Positions 23,113 to 49,831 of a stretch of DNA of 64,000 nucleotides are shown piece after piece. Below the pieces are notes generated by a model. It made no database searches. It saw only the letters and a list, made by a program, of their open reading frames with translations, and was not told the origin of the DNA. Made by a program: the position numbers and the translations under genes. Each line of letters opens with the position of its first letter. The first letter of the stretch is position 1. Source of the stretch: Cyclina sinensis (taxonomy: Eukaryota > Mollusca > Bivalvia > Venerida > Veneridae); the NCBI GenBank assembly GCA_012932295.1, contig JAAONU010000006.1, forward strand, positions 20,290,904-20,354,903. The letters are read 5' to 3'.

Positions 23113-25193
23113 TTAAATGTTTGGACATGCAATCCAGTTAAGTGTTGAACCATAAACAATTGTGTCGGCCCACGTGTTGACAGTAAGCTTAGCTGATGAC
23201 GTCGTTACAGCAGAGACGCTTGCAGAAATCCGTAGATTGTGAGCTTCAGAAACATCCAGAAATGAGAAAGCAAACGTCACAACAGGGACCTTGGTAAAGG
23301 GCGGCGAAAACACGGCAACTTTACTTCGGCTGCATTGCTTGGTGGCACATTCTTCACGCTCGAAATTGATAGAGCCTGTCCTGCCTGTTGAAATTGAAAT
23401 TTTGAAATGATTTAATTAAACGTAGTCATTATTATCACCTCATTTATTGCTGTCACCATCATAATCATCATCATTTTTTAAATTATAATCATTTTACTAT
23501 TATCATCATCATTATAATCATCATCACCACCATCATCAAATATTATACTCTGACTTTTTTATGTGTGAATGGTTTGAGGGTTAAAAAAGATGATTTTTAG
23601 CTCGTCTGTTTCGAAGAAAAAGTCGAGCTATTAATGATTGCTTCGTCGCCGTTGTCTTCGTCGTCGTGCAAAAACTTTAATGTAGCCCAGTACTCTTACA
23701 ATTTAAAGGTATCAATATGAAACTTGGACTGCTTGCTTATCATGACAAGAGGCATTTGTAACACGAGGGGCATTATTCAGAAAGCTATAATTTTGGAGTT
23801 ATGCTCCTTTTTAACTTGCAGTTTTTGTCAAAATTGCTTATTAAGTTGAATGATTTCCAAACCATAAAAGGTATCAATATGAAACTTGGACTGCTTGCTT
23901 ATCATGACAAGAGGCAGTTGTAACACAAGAGTCGGGCATCATTCTGAAAGCTATATGTTTTAAGTTATGTCCCTTTTAACTTACATTTTTTTGTCAAAAT
24001 TGCTTTTTAAGTTGAATGATCAAAGGTATCAATATGAACAATATCAACATCTTGACATGAAACGTCAGAGGTATATAGACCGTGCACAAGAACCACAACT
24101 ATGGCCCCCATTGTCGACATGTAAAACAGACGAGCGTTGGCTGCGCGATGCTCTTGTTTACCAAACAAAGTCGCATATTTTCCAAGAAAACCTTTCATTG
24201 CAAGTACTTACATCGTTCAAGCTTCTCTGCATTCAAGCCAGCTTTCAGGTCTGAAAATACAAATACATTTGTGTATTCAAGGAAACGTCATATCATATCT
24301 AACCGTGAAATTGGATTTTCACAATATATATCTCAACATGTCATTGTTTTCAGACTTCGGTATAATCTAGGCTAATTCTGACAACTGACGCAAAGCACCG
24401 TATTCACAACAATAATTGAAGGCTCTTACCATAGAATATCTATATTGAAGCACTAAGCAAATGTTGCAAAATAGACAAAATCCAGAAGTAAGACATTAGG
24501 ACAAAATGCAATGAGTATAAACAATGGCTGACAAAAACATGTACCCGTAAATATGTTCAAGGCACCATATTTCAGTAGAGAAATTAAAGAGATGAAAAAA
24601 AATAACTTTCATCATAGAATATTTGTATTTCAATGTGCATGCGCATAGGTGCACGTGATTATTGTTGTTGTTATTGGGTGCATATGGGAAAATGAAGATG
24701 AATGAACGGAACCATGAAAAATGAAACATGCAGGTACTTATGATATTACAAACATAGATAGACTACATGGAGACATACATGATAAACATTAGTGTATAAA
24801 CATGGTGTCTCTGCATGTGACACTACATAATTAATGCTTAAATGGTAAAACAGCTTTTCCTGGAGTCAAAACGAGTAATGACTTAGGTTTAACACTCTCA
24901 CCAACAAACATTTCTCGTCTAGAATAGTTACAATGCTTACATTAATATCATTTCAGCAGAAATTATTTCCCGAATTCAAATTTGTAATCGATAAAATTTT
25001 CCCTACCTGCAACCTCTTTAGCGTGAGCCGCCCTAAGTTCAGCTACATCTTTGGCATGTGTAACATTCAGTTCATGAATTTGTGCCTGAAGTCGTTGTAT
25101 GGCTGCAGCTATAGATTCGGCATCATGGAGAAGCAGAGACTCAGAGAGACCAAAGCCAGAAAACACAAAAAGTTCAAATATTAGAAATTTCAT
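23113..25193 (-). CDS. Secreted H-type lectin with N-terminal coiled coil, complete, two exons
   Basis: Exon 1 25193-25007 and exon 2 23384-23113 join in phase 1 (..KEVA-G-RTGS..), giving 152 aa. Residues 1-19 (MKFLIFELFVFSGFGLSES) form a signal peptide. Residues about 22-62 are a heptad-like coiled coil (AIQRLQAQIHELNVTHAKDV), likely for oligomerisation. The rest is an H-type lectin domain: FEREECATKQCSRSKVAVF, PPFTKVPVVTF, LRISASVSAV and VNTWADTIVYGSTLNWIAC. This family (discoidin, Helix pomatia agglutinin) binds sugars such as GalNAc and commonly serves in invertebrate innate recognition; the actual specificity is unknown. The intron (25006-23385) holds a (CAT)n microsatellite and a hairpin-ended repeat. 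A TATAAAAG lies 37-44 bp upstream of the start codon. Confidence 0.88.
23420..23545. repeat. Imperfect CAT/ATA trinucleotide microsatellite
   Basis: Runs of ATCATCATC, ACCACCATCATC and interspersed ATAATC, within the lectin intron. Confidence 0.8.
23598..24135 (-). mobile_element. Hairpin-ended repeat, AGCTCGTCTGTTT type, in lectin intron
   Basis: The left end is a hairpin TAGCTCG..CGAGCTA followed by a TCG/CGT-rich run (CTTCGTCGCCGTTGTCTTCG). The interior has two similar ~170-bp units (GGTATCAATATGAAACTTGG ..CTTGCTTATCATGACAAGAG). The right end AAAACAGACGAGC is the inverse of the left GCTCGTCTGTTT. The plan matches the GTGAGCTAA-ended elements but the sequence differs. No ORF of its own. 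Confidence 0.65.
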
Positions 25194-25229
25194 TGCAAAC
25201 ACTTAGCGATCTTGTTTATTAGATTATAG

Positions 25230-25237
25230 CTTTTATA
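25230..25237 (-). promoter_or_regulatory. Candidate TATA box of the H-type lectin gene
   Basis: TATAAAAG on the minus strand, 37-44 bp upstream of the ATG, which would imply a very short 5' UTR. A second TATAAAAG at 25274-25281 is followed by CCAAT and is an alternative. Confidence 0.5.
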
Positions 25238-25639
25238 CTACGTAAATCCTGACAAAAAAAGATAAGATAATTGGCTTTTATAGAAAGGTCAAATAAATGG
25301 GCTCACAGAGTGATAGCCAACATTTTTTATCTTTACTGTAATGTACGTTTAGATACTGTTTCGTGTTTACACCAAACCGACCATATTACTATAAATTTGT
25401 ATTAAATCGTTTAAACTTATAAAAGCTACTCTAACTTGGTTATTTTGGAAATGGGTGTTTCGTAAATAATGCGACTGCTCTGTTACTTCTTGGAAATCGT
25501 GCAATATTTACATAAAACCAAAACTCAAAGTGAAAAGTTCACCCCCTAGCATCGTAACGTGTTCTGTATTACGTGTATTTTTTTAAAATTTATTATCATT
25601 TTATTGCTGTCCGTTAAGTCAACAAAAAGCCGACTTTAA

Positions 25640-25705
25640 ACTTGAACTTATTACTGCTAAAAGTCAATACCAGGCAGGCGCGTGTCAGGAACATTAAGAT
25701 TACTT
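25640..25705 (-). mobile_element. 3' fragment related to the neighbouring LINE
   Basis: ACTTATTACTGCTAAAAGTC..CAGGCAGGCGCGTGTCAGGA closely matches the LINE 3' region at 25993-26050 (ACTTAATACTGCCAAAAGTC..AGGCAGGTGCATGTCAGGA). It is a separate short copy or a duplicated 3' end. Confidence 0.6.
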
Positions 25706-25975
25706 CCCTTAGATTTTTATTTTCCGAATGTCTATCTAGTTACTGCCCTTAGAATGATGAACTCCATTTGTACTACAGTACGGATGCACGGAAATCCAGG
25801 TGTTTTTTTTTCTTTCTAAATAATCAGTTAAAACCCTGAGCTGAAAACAAAAACATGTAATCTAATGATCATTTCTGCTTGAGAAGGCAAATGTTTGTAA
25901 TACTCCTTGTTTCATTTTATTGAAGCAATTTAACATTTAAAGAGGCTTTTCTCCAGATTTGACATAAATTTTTTT

Positions 25976-28040
25976 TTCAACTTCAACTTCAACTTAATAC
26001 TGCCAAAAGTCAATACTGACTATACTAGGCAGGTGCATGTCAGGAATATTTAAAATTATAAAAAGTTAATAACAAAGAAAACAAGATTTAACTGAAGATC
26101 TTACTTAAACATTTATTTTAAGTACTTTAAAATCTATAAAACTTGTTTAGTCCACTGATAAAAGCTGGCACAGTTGGGGTAGCCTTAATCTCGGTCGGTA
26201 ATTCGTTCCAGAGTCGTATAGTCCTTGGGAAGAATGAGTTCATGTGATGTTGTGTTTTTGATTGTGGAATGAGGAATTTGCTGTTTCTTGTGTTTGTAAG
26301 GTGATTGTGATCAACACTGACCTGATTGTTTTTTATTTTGTGTAGCATGACCAGGCTGGCATGGTTTCACCTTTGTTCTAAAGTTGACCATTTTAGTTCT
26401 TTGATCATGTTTGTTACACTGCTTGTATAGTGGTAATCATTATGAACGTACCTTGCAGCTGACCTCTGGACCATTTCTATTCTGTGTGTGAGATATTTTT
26501 GCCATGGATGCCATATGGTTGAGCAGTATTCAACCTGTGGTCTTACATATGTTTTGTATGCTGCTTCTTTGAGTTGTTTGTTTTGTGTTTTGACGTTTCG
26601 TCTGATGAACCTTAAGCTGTTTTTTGCTTTGTTTGTGATATTGTTTATGTGGGATGACCAGTTTAGGTTGCTACTTATTGTAACTCCTAAGTATTTTGCA
26701 TTTTCTGTGGTTTTCAGTTTAGTGTTATGTAGGGTGTAAGGAAAGATGACCGGTTTCTTTTTCCTGTGTATTCTGAGAACTTCACACTTGTCAGGGTTGA
26801 ATTCCATTGACCATTCTTTTTCCCATATTTCAAGGTTGTGCAAATCATTTTGTAAGGTTTTTGCAGATGCTTGTGATTTAATTGTTAAATAAACTATGGT
26901 GTCGTCGGCAAATAGACGCACCCGGCTCCTGACACTTCCTGGTAGGTCATTGATGTATGCGAGAAAGAGACATGGACCTAAGACCGATCCCTGCGGGACA
27001 CCAGAAAGCACAGGGAGCCTGTCAGAGACCTTGTTTTCCACTAATACTTGTTGTGATCTGTTTTTGAGAAAGTTTTGTATCCATGAACTGATGTGTGGAT
27101 GAACTCCCATGTGTTTCAGCTTGTGTATGAGTTTGTGGTGGTCTACTTTGTCAAAAGCTTTACTGAAATCCATGACTATGACATCAGTTTGTTGACCTTG
27201 ATCAAGGTTGTCAGCTATTTCTTGTGTGAAGCCAATGAGCTGTGTCTCACAGCTATGTTTTGACCTGAATCCATGTTGCTGTGGGCAAAGTATGTTGTGT
27301 TTGTCAAAGTAATCCATCATGTTTGAAACAATGATGTGTTCCATTAGTTTTGATGCTATACATGTGAGTGATATTGGTCTGTAATTGCTAGGTTTTGATT
27401 TTGACCCTTTTTTGTATGCTGGTGTGATGATGGCATTTTTCCAATCCTTAGGAACAATACCTGTGTCTAGTGATCTTTGGAATATGATTTTAAGGATTGG
27501 TGCTATCTCTGTGTGTAGCTCTTTGAGTAACCTAGGTGAAATCTCATCTGGACCTTGGGCTTTGTGGGGGTTTAGTCCTGTCAACAACTTATCAACTCCT
27601 TGAACTGAGATGGATATTGGAGCCATGGGCGGGTGACCAAGTGATGACATTGAGCTTTTAGTTATTTGTTTGAGACTGAGTGGTGAAGGCTTTGAGAAAA
27701 CTGATTCAAACTGTTTGTTTAGTATGTTCGCCTTTGACACTGGGTCACTGTAAGTATGCCCATCAGAGCTGAGTGGTGCAATTCCTATGTTTTCAGTTTT
27801 TTTGTGTTTAATAAAGTTGTAGAACTTTTTCTTATGACCTGGATCTGTATTATCTGAGAAGATGATTGACTCTAGATATGACCAATAAGCATTTCTTATT
27901 TGTTTTTGCACTGATGCCTTAAGATGTTTGAATTTCTTTATGTTCTGACAATTCTGTGACCGAGACCTTTTTATTTTTGTGAAGAGTTTATTCCTTTTCC
28001 TAATCTGTTTAACAATATCGTGAGTAACTCATAAATTATG
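25976..28040 (-). mobile_element. 5'-truncated CR1/jockey-like non-LTR retrotransposon
   Basis: About 2.05 kb on the minus strand. It keeps the reverse transcriptase and the C-terminal region but no endonuclease or ORF1, as usual for 5'-truncated LINEs. The 3' end is a short (GTTGAA)n stretch followed by an A-run (around 25971-25995). It lies inside a MITE. The 5' junction is near 28030-28045, where MITE sequence resumes. Confidence 0.8.
26127..28028 (-). pseudogene. LINE reverse transcriptase, truncated at N-terminus and broken by one in-frame stop
   Basis: The frame is open from 28028 to an in-frame TGA at 26369-26367, then continues in the same frame to 26127, about 633 codons. RT motifs are clear: FNFNPDK-type palm end (MEFNPDKCEV), NYRPISLTCIASKLMEHII, QHGFRSKHSCETQLI, VIVMDFSKAFDKVDH, SGVPQGSVLGPCLF and the catalytic FADDT. 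The C-terminal part has NSFFPRTIRLWNELP, typical of jockey/CR1-like elements. The TGA follows ..TLEQR and is the only disruption. The endonuclease is missing, so this copy cannot be autonomous. Function in life: target-primed reverse transcription of its own RNA. Confidence 0.85.
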
Positions 28041-28222
28041 TATTTAGATGCCGTCGCATTACGGTATAGCACTTTGAAAGGGAAAAAAATCAATTTGTTA
28101 TGTAATTATTTGACTTATTTTTTGTCAGTAAGTTATTTTTTAAGCATTAGTCATAAATATTACAAGAAATTTATAATACAAGAAAACTTTCTTTTTTGTC
28201 ATGTGGAGCACAGCCCCTTTAA

Positions 28223-28610
28223 TAAAGCACAGGATGGAAGAATTGAAAAAAACTTTGTACAAAATGTATATGAAGGGCCAGAATGTACATCAGTCTTTAT
28301 TGATAGAAAATCTTGTGTGCAAGCTTAGAATATATGAAATTGAGTCCTTTGCACGTGTTTTTAAGGATATTGGCAGCTATCATTGTTCTGCATCAAAGTA
28401 AACACTTGGATATATATTTTATAACTGTAAAGGAGCATGACTGTTTTACCTGCCACAGAGTTTGTGTAAGTGAAAAGTGGAATCTCTTGAAAATTGCAAT
28501 ATCTCAGTGCAGAAAAGTAGTACATGTATCATGTAATATTTTACAGAAGCACTTGTAACCTGTCTGCAAAAGTTCCCTTTTGTTTGTATTAATGATTAGT
28601 GGATGATTTT
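28223..28610. other. Between MITE and TIR element, nothing recognised
   Basis: AT-rich, no exon or RNA gene seen. Confidence 0.45.
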
Positions 28611-30156
28611 TAGTGTTGTATCCAGGATTAAAAAAGGGCAGGGTGCTGTGAAAAAGGGGGCAGGGTGCTGCCAAAAAGGGGCAGGGGGCAAATATGCATC
28701 TTTTGCTAGCAAAACGGCATTTTTCACCATACACCGTGCATTATATTATGCCAAGCATCGTCTCTTTATTATTATTGTTATCATTAAAACTATATAGTGT
28801 TGTAAAGTGTGAATCAAATACAGGTATTTGTTTTATTTAATTTACTTTTTAATCATTGTATAACTACTAGTACATGTTACTGAAAACAGACAAATACTGC
28901 AAGAAACTTCTAACAGCTTTTATTTTTCTAATCTCTCCATTTCATACAATCATGTAGATCATTGCTAGCATTTGAACAGTATACACATTCAAGTAACACA
29001 GCATACTATAACATAATGCACAGTAACCTTTTAAGACTGTTTTTATCTACTTGTAATCAGTTTGATGTTTTAATGTGCTAATTCTGACAATAAAACAGCA
29101 AGAGTACAATCTTGTATAAATTGAAATCGTAACCGAAATTAATTTATCCGAAATATCATACACTTATCACTTTCGGTTTTGTATCAACGGTTTTATTTGA
29201 CAAAATTATCAATTACAGTTCGATATGTAAATGACCATTAAACAGTCCGCTCGTTAAAACTAAATATATAGGTGAAATGTTTATTTCTTATTAATATTTA
29301 TAACGAACGAACTTTCCTGTGTTTTGGCGCAAAAACGCACGTGCGTCCTAAAAACGTGCATTTTGACACAACCGATACCAATCTGGGACGCTTAATTGTG
29401 AAAATTGACACATGTATAGTTTTTTGTAAACAAACACGTTTCATAATTAACTTCTGAAGGCTAGAAACAGACTTGTTTTAAGATCGGCGAAACAGTGATT
29501 CGTTTTCGCTGCTTTTGCCCGTTCCTTTTCTAACTGAGCCAACTTTCGTTTTACGGAAGGTATTGTATATGCAGACAGAGATGTTAGTGCTTCTAATTTT
29601 TTGGTAAGAATGACTTTTAATGACAAATTGGATGGGTGGACAATTAAAATCAAAAAATCAAAAAAGACAAATGGTTTTATTAAGTTCCAGTTTATTTTTC
29701 ACAAGTTTTATTGTGTTAACCGATAGTGACGACAAACACTTGTTATATTCCCAATCAACGAAACCTACATCATTTGTCATCTGTATTGTTTAACTAATCA
29801 ATTCATCACCTTAAATAACAAGTTTTTGTTGTAATGGCAATCCAAACATTAATCCGCTAATTGATTGGTAATGATACAGGACCCAGTGCACGCTTGATTA
29901 TTGATTTTTCGGCAGTCGCTGTAGGGTATGTATACATGCGTCGCTGCGTGTCTTGCTAATTAGAATACACAAGTAAGTTAGGAAAACATAGACACTGAAT
30001 AAACAAAGGCAGAATTTGTGGTGATAAACATTTATGATTAAGGACAGAAGGGCGCTAGTGGGAAAAGGGCAGAGTGTTAGAGATTTAGGGCAGAAGGGCG
30101 CTCTTCAAAAAGGGCGGGGCGCAGCGCCCCGCTATCACGCTATAGATACAACACTA
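28611..30156. mobile_element. 1.55-kb terminal-inverted-repeat element just upstream of NDOR1
   Basis: TAGTGTTGTATC at 28611 is exactly inverted by GATACAACACTA ending at 30156. ATTTT flanks both ends (28606-28610 and 30157-30161), a possible 5-bp target duplication. Both ends carry related GC-rich runs (AAAAAAGGGCAGGGTGCTG and AAAAAGGGCGGGGCGCAGC), the right one with the palindrome GGGGCGCAGCGCCCC. The inside is AT-rich. One minus-strand stretch at 29653-29447 (SVKRKLAQLEKERAKAAKTN) could be a remnant of a coding exon but I cannot assign it. Superfamily not identified. Confidence 0.6.
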
Positions 30157-30230
30157 ATTTTAGAACTTGTTTCAGGACTTTCCAGATGGCAACATAAATA
30201 GATGATTGTAATAAGCCATCACTTTTTTAG

Positions 30231-44901
<14,671 letters not shown>

Positions 44902-44927
<26 letters not shown>

Positions 44928-44974
44928 TACCAAGCAGAGACTTAGTCCCTGATACCAAGCAGAGACTTGGTCCT
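44902..44974 (+). repeat. 24/25-bp tandem triplication across the NDOR1 stop codon
   Basis: GATACCAAGCAGAGACTTGG plus TCCT occurs at 44902, again (one substitution, one added C) at 44926 and again at 44951. The first copy encodes the conserved YQAETWS end; the TGA (44925-44927) bridges copies one and two, so copies two and three are 3' UTR. Confidence 0.95.
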
Positions 44975-45840
44975 GATTTTTGTAGAGTTTGTAGGAAACT
45001 ATCAAAATTAGTGCTGCCAGACTATGATCATAGGGTCTTTCAAATATTTGTAAGACCCTGGATAGATATGAGAGTGTAAACTTATAATATACATGTAGTT
45101 TTCATAAATAAGAAAATACATAAATATTACTGTTCATAAATAGTTGCCTTGTTCATTTGATATTTCTCGAAAGGCATTTTTCAATATACAAAATGTTTTG
45201 CAGTCTAATCTAATGCTAAAGATATGATTTGCAATAACTCATTGCTAGTCAGAAGATTTTGTAGTCCACTTAATTTTTTGTATGCAAGCCTGCCTAGGAC
45301 TGATTAGAGGTTTATTTGTTTTTTACTTATTTGTAAGGAAATAATATTTTCATTCACACATTGAAAGTGTGTTTTTTATGAAGTCCTTTAGGGGATTATC
45401 CCGATATATTTTACTTACATTAGCTGTTAAAGAGATACACCAGGTGTACTTAATTTGTACTTTCTTGGCTCATTCTAAATTAAATGAAAAAAAATATTGG
45501 CAATGTAAAGATAGACATTGTAAAAAAAAAATCTTAAAAAAAGCTTTTTTGTCATTGCACCAAACAATTTAACTAAAGTTGATCTCTATATTAAGATAAA
45601 TAATAATGCTTATGGTTTACTTGTTGTACTTAGGTTTGGTCTGACACCAGGACTTGGAGAATGATTTGTTTGATATCATTCTCATTTCATATGATTTTGA
45701 ACAAAAATAAATAGATCTACTCCTTATTTTAGGGTATGACTCTTGAAAAATATCATTGTATAATGTATTTTCTTGATTAAGAATTTCGAGACACTTTTTA
45801 CACTTTTTGTGGGAACACCCATAGCGGGCATCCACAATGA
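44975..45840. other. NDOR1 3' flank, probable 3' UTR, nothing else recognised
   Basis: AT-rich sequence without a clear AATAAA near the stop. No exon or RNA gene supported. Confidence 0.45.
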
Positions 45841-45844
45841 TGTC

Positions 45845-46260
45845 CACTCTCTAATTCAAACAGTTGTTGTCCGATGTTCATGAAACTTGGAGAAAATGTT
45901 TATTGGCATAATATCTCGGCCAAGCTCGATAACCAGCCAAATCGCTTCAGCCACCTCAGAGTTATGGCCCTTTATTTGTACAAAAATGGCAAATTCGCCT
46001 TGTCCACTCTGTAATTCAAACATTTGTTCTCCAATCTTATGAAACTTGGGGAAAATTTTTATGGGCATAATATCTCGGCCAATTTCGATAACCAGCCAAA
46101 TCGCTTCAGCCACCTCAGAGTTATGGCCCTTTATTTGTACAAAAATGGTAAATTCGCCTTGTCCGCTCTCTAACTCAAACAGTTGTTGTCTGATCTTCAT
46201 GAACTTTGAGGAAAATGTTTATGGTTATAATATCTCGACCAAGTTTGATAACCAGCCATA
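45845..46260 (-). repeat. Three tandem ~165-bp copies of a bivalve repeat
   Basis: Units share AACCAGCCAAATCGCTTCAG, CCACCTCAGAGTTATGGCCC and TTGTACAAAAATGG. The small ORFs here are by-products of the repeat. Confidence 0.8.
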
Positions 46261-47344
46261 TCACACTAATTATATCATGGTACAAAATGCAGATGCAATG
46301 TAATTTAACCATTAGGGCATAGCTTTGTTTAATTTTAATCAGTTTCTGTTCTTAAGTTTATAAGTAATTGTTATGTAAAAAGAGAATGAGTAGACTGGAA
46401 GATACACTGCCCTAAATATTACAACAAGTTGTGTCGCTCAAGGATCAAGGCTACATGTTTTGCTCGGAGGTTTAAATGGTACTGAGATGTCAAAGGTAGA
46501 AAACATTTGGTGTTAGGCCTATATAGTTGTTTTTGCATTTTTCATGAAGATAACAGATAAATGTACATACACATTGTGGGCTCGACGAAGTAAACTGCCC
46601 TTTCGGAAACATATACTAATGTCTTAAATCTACTTTTGTCCACTGACATTTGTCTCAGATTGTTATAATTTAGAAGTATTTTAATCGAGTAAGAAAAATA
46701 GATGCTCTCACAAAAGATACTCATTAACCTGTACATCACTGAAAGTCTAAGATAGGTTTTCCTAATATTCAGTCTGGAGAGAAATATTAACAGCTCAAGA
46801 TATTCCCTTTGAAAATGTTAACTAAGTTCCAAACAGTTTAAACCATGAGTTATTTGCCAAGATTTGCAGGTTTATGTCCTGTACTGGTTGTAAATGTGGA
46901 GAAAAATAACTATTATATACTTGCCAAAGTGTTGAAAGTCATAGAAAGACAAGTACATGTACTTCCCCTTTGTGAAAAGAAGAGTTCAGAAAGAGCCAGA
47001 GAACATCAGGTACAATGTAAAGGACTTATTGTACATGTATTTAGTTCACAGTGTAGTTCCATCTTAATCTTGCAGATGTTTACAAAACAAAAAAGGGAAA
47101 ACTCTTTCACTGAAACTGTATTTTTTTTTTATGTTTATTGTATCAATAATCGTTACACGTCTCCTAATTTTATGAAAAAAATCAGGAATGATAAAAGCTG
47201 ACCCTTTAGTATTCTCAACGTGGCTATTTACGTCTGTTTTAATGACTGTTCAGACAAGTGTATAACAATGGTATAACCAGACGGGTAACCTGCAGAAAAT
47301 ATACTGGCTGACTGGGATATAAAAGAGTATAAGACCTTGTGACG
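46260..47344. other. Intergenic; possible poly(A) signal for the CUB-LDLa gene
   Basis: No gene supported. On the minus strand AATAAA at 47139-47134 lies about 205 bp beyond the CUB-LDLa stop codon and may be its polyadenylation signal. A plus-strand open stretch from 46845 is discussed among the rejected items. Confidence 0.4.
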
Positions 47345-49794
47345 TTAAATTGAGGCCCTGTAACCGTCTAAATAACGTGCTGTCCGCGTTTCTCTGTAGT
47401 CACGTGACATTTCAACACTGTGATCTTCCTCGTACGCGATGTTTTCACTATCCCCCGGCAGCTGCATACCTTGTGCCAGTCTCCTCTGTTTCTCGGCAGA
47501 GACAATTTTCAGGGAACATGCTTCACAAGGGTGAATTTCAACTTCGTTCTTACTCAACTTCGAAACTTTAATAATAGCTGCTTTAAGCTGATTTTGTTTC
47601 TGAAATAAAAAATGCTAAATTGTAATGATATTTTCTGTTTCTTATATATCTGTGAACGCTTCACTTCAGGTTAGAAAAGCGATCCAAGAATCCTAGATGA
47701 GCAATAAATCTTAATTATTTTAACTAAATGTTTTAACATCATTTTCCAGTTGATCGGTAATGTAATTAAGCAGACCTTTGCAAACTTACTGGAAAATTCA
47801 CAGACCTATGCAAGTTATTTGGAATAATCTATGCTGAACGGTTGCTTATTACTTCGTGCATTATCTTCCTTGCTTAAATCAAATAGACTATACGTCTATA
47901 AAAACTGTAACAAAACGCCTCGGCCACATACCTGATGCCAAAGCTTCTGTTTTCGTTTTTTATACAGAAGAATCACCCCAACAGCAATAACAGTCAGCAG
48001 AAATACACTGATTACAATCGCTACAACCACTTCTGTGTCCACCTGGTTTCATAATATTATAAATAAATGAACGAAATGACGATAAATATGAACTTGATAC
48101 AAACAGTCGTCACAATATATACATCACACACGCCAGACTGTTTGCCTCATTAAAGCAAATATATTTCCCTCGCATTCGCTAAAATATCACCATCATGACT
48201 GCCAGTATATGTACTTTACTCTCGCCCAAATGTTTAAAAGTACCCATACCCGCCAGAATATTTGTTCGACTTTCACTGAAATATGTACCTCAATTTCGCC
48301 AATTTTCTCTAAATTTAATAAACAATCTTTCCACCCCTAGTGTAAGTATTTATCTCATATTTACTAAAATATGTGTTACACTTGCGCTGGAATATCAAAG
48401 CTCATTTTTCAGAAAATATGACCTGCATACTTGCGTCGCGTTTGCCAGAATAATTACATTCGCCAGAACATTTGCCTCTGTACAATAAAAGTAAATTGCT
48501 TGTTTATTAGAGTGTACTGAAAGGGCCAGCCTCCTGGGCTTATGAGACACCTCTGTTAGTGTACACATTTACTACCCGATTCCTTATCCTATGTGCCAGC
48601 GGACAGGCAATCGGTAACCATTCTTTAACTAGCTTGCGGCTCACCAACCGGCCGCATCAGAACAAGCCCCTGACGGGACTCCTTCGACCACCCGCTCCGT
48701 ATGCGGACGCCTTAACCACTAGGCCACGGAGGTCTCACTCTGGTCTCGTTAAAATATACACCTTTAGTCTATTTCAGAATATTTACCTCGCATTCGTCAG
48801 AATCGTCCCCGCAATTATTAAAGTTATTACAGTGTAGTGAAGCGGCGATGCATCGTCCATTGTTACAGTGAAACTCGTCAACGAAACATGACGGAGCTGC
48901 AAGCAAATAAGTTGAATGAGATACTGGAAACTATGAGCCCTTTGAGGCTTAACTGGCAGAAAACATAATGGCACTTTACAGTGGAAATGGGTACGCTGGA
49001 CCTGTTTTTCAAGAAGTACCCTGCAATTCTTACTTCGATAAGTAGTCTTACTGCCTTTTTGTAATAGTCGTCACAGTTTTAACAAGTCTTTTGATAACAC
49101 TTGTCGTGACAAAAGTTAATATAAGGAACCTTAAGTCGCCAGTCATGAGCGCTTCAAAATTGCCAGACATAATTATGTTTTTTTAAGTTGAGTAGTGTGC
49201 GATTGTAATTGTAATTCTTCGTTCGGGGCTATAACTTCTTTTTCGGCCACATATATGGTTGGTCTATTAAGTAGGTCAAATGTTGATTTTAACAGCTACG
49301 CCGAGAAAAATGATAATAGCCTCCTTGATGCTTAGATGATTTCCAATAATATTTCTTATTTGACATTTTTGTACCTAACGATATTTCTCTCGTAAACATA
49401 AATCTATCTGCACACAGAGAACTAAAAATAAAATAAAATTTACAGAATAACACAATTCGAATTCTTCTATACTTTAAAACATGTAGAAAGCAGGATAGAT
49501 ATGTTTTTAAATCATTTTTAAAAATAAATCAGCGCTAAAAGTGAGCTGTGAATTGTCCGTCATACCTTTACGAAATGCGGTGAAGACAATCTCAAATCCG
49601 TTGTCCTGTTTGTGTATGTCACTCTTGAAGACAGCTGTGAGGTAACGGCCCGATGTAACGAAGTTGCCATTTGGTATCACATGACCGCACATTCGAGGTC
49701 GTGTTCCTTAAACACGATTAACATCATGATTTAATGTTTATTATCGTTTATAAAACAGTTGATACAAATATATCCAGTTTTTGGCGTCTTACAT

Positions 49795-49831
<37 letters not shown>

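Larger units (their letters stand above)
25941..28218. mobile_element. TTAA-flanked MITE split by a LINE insertion
   Basis: The left end AGAGGCTTTTCTCCAGATTT at 25941 (after TTAA 25937-25940) and the right end ..CACAGCCCCT at 28218 (before TTAA 28219-28222) match the intact copy at 37001-37413. The right part, ATTACGGTATAGCAC.. onward (about 28047-28218), aligns closely with 37243-37413. The middle third of the MITE is absent here, where the LINE sits. Confidence 0.75.

Noticed and set aside
26488..27603. Plus-strand frames of 68-83 aa
   Set aside because: Antisense shadows of the LINE reverse transcriptase.
29447..29653. Minus-strand frame with SVKRKLAQLEKERAKAAKTN
   Set aside because: Basic, helix-like and inside the TIR element, so possibly a transposase remnant, but too short and unmatched to annotate as a gene.
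46845..47201. 118-aa plus-strand frame starting MSYLPRFAGLCPVLVV
   Set aside because: The first part looks protein-like but matches no family I recognise, has no clear acceptor or partner exon, and the second half is low quality. It could be an orphan exon; not supported.
48510..48737. tRNA gene on the minus strand
   Set aside because: An A box is present but the B box is degraded and the cloverleaf does not close; the SINE body follows directly.
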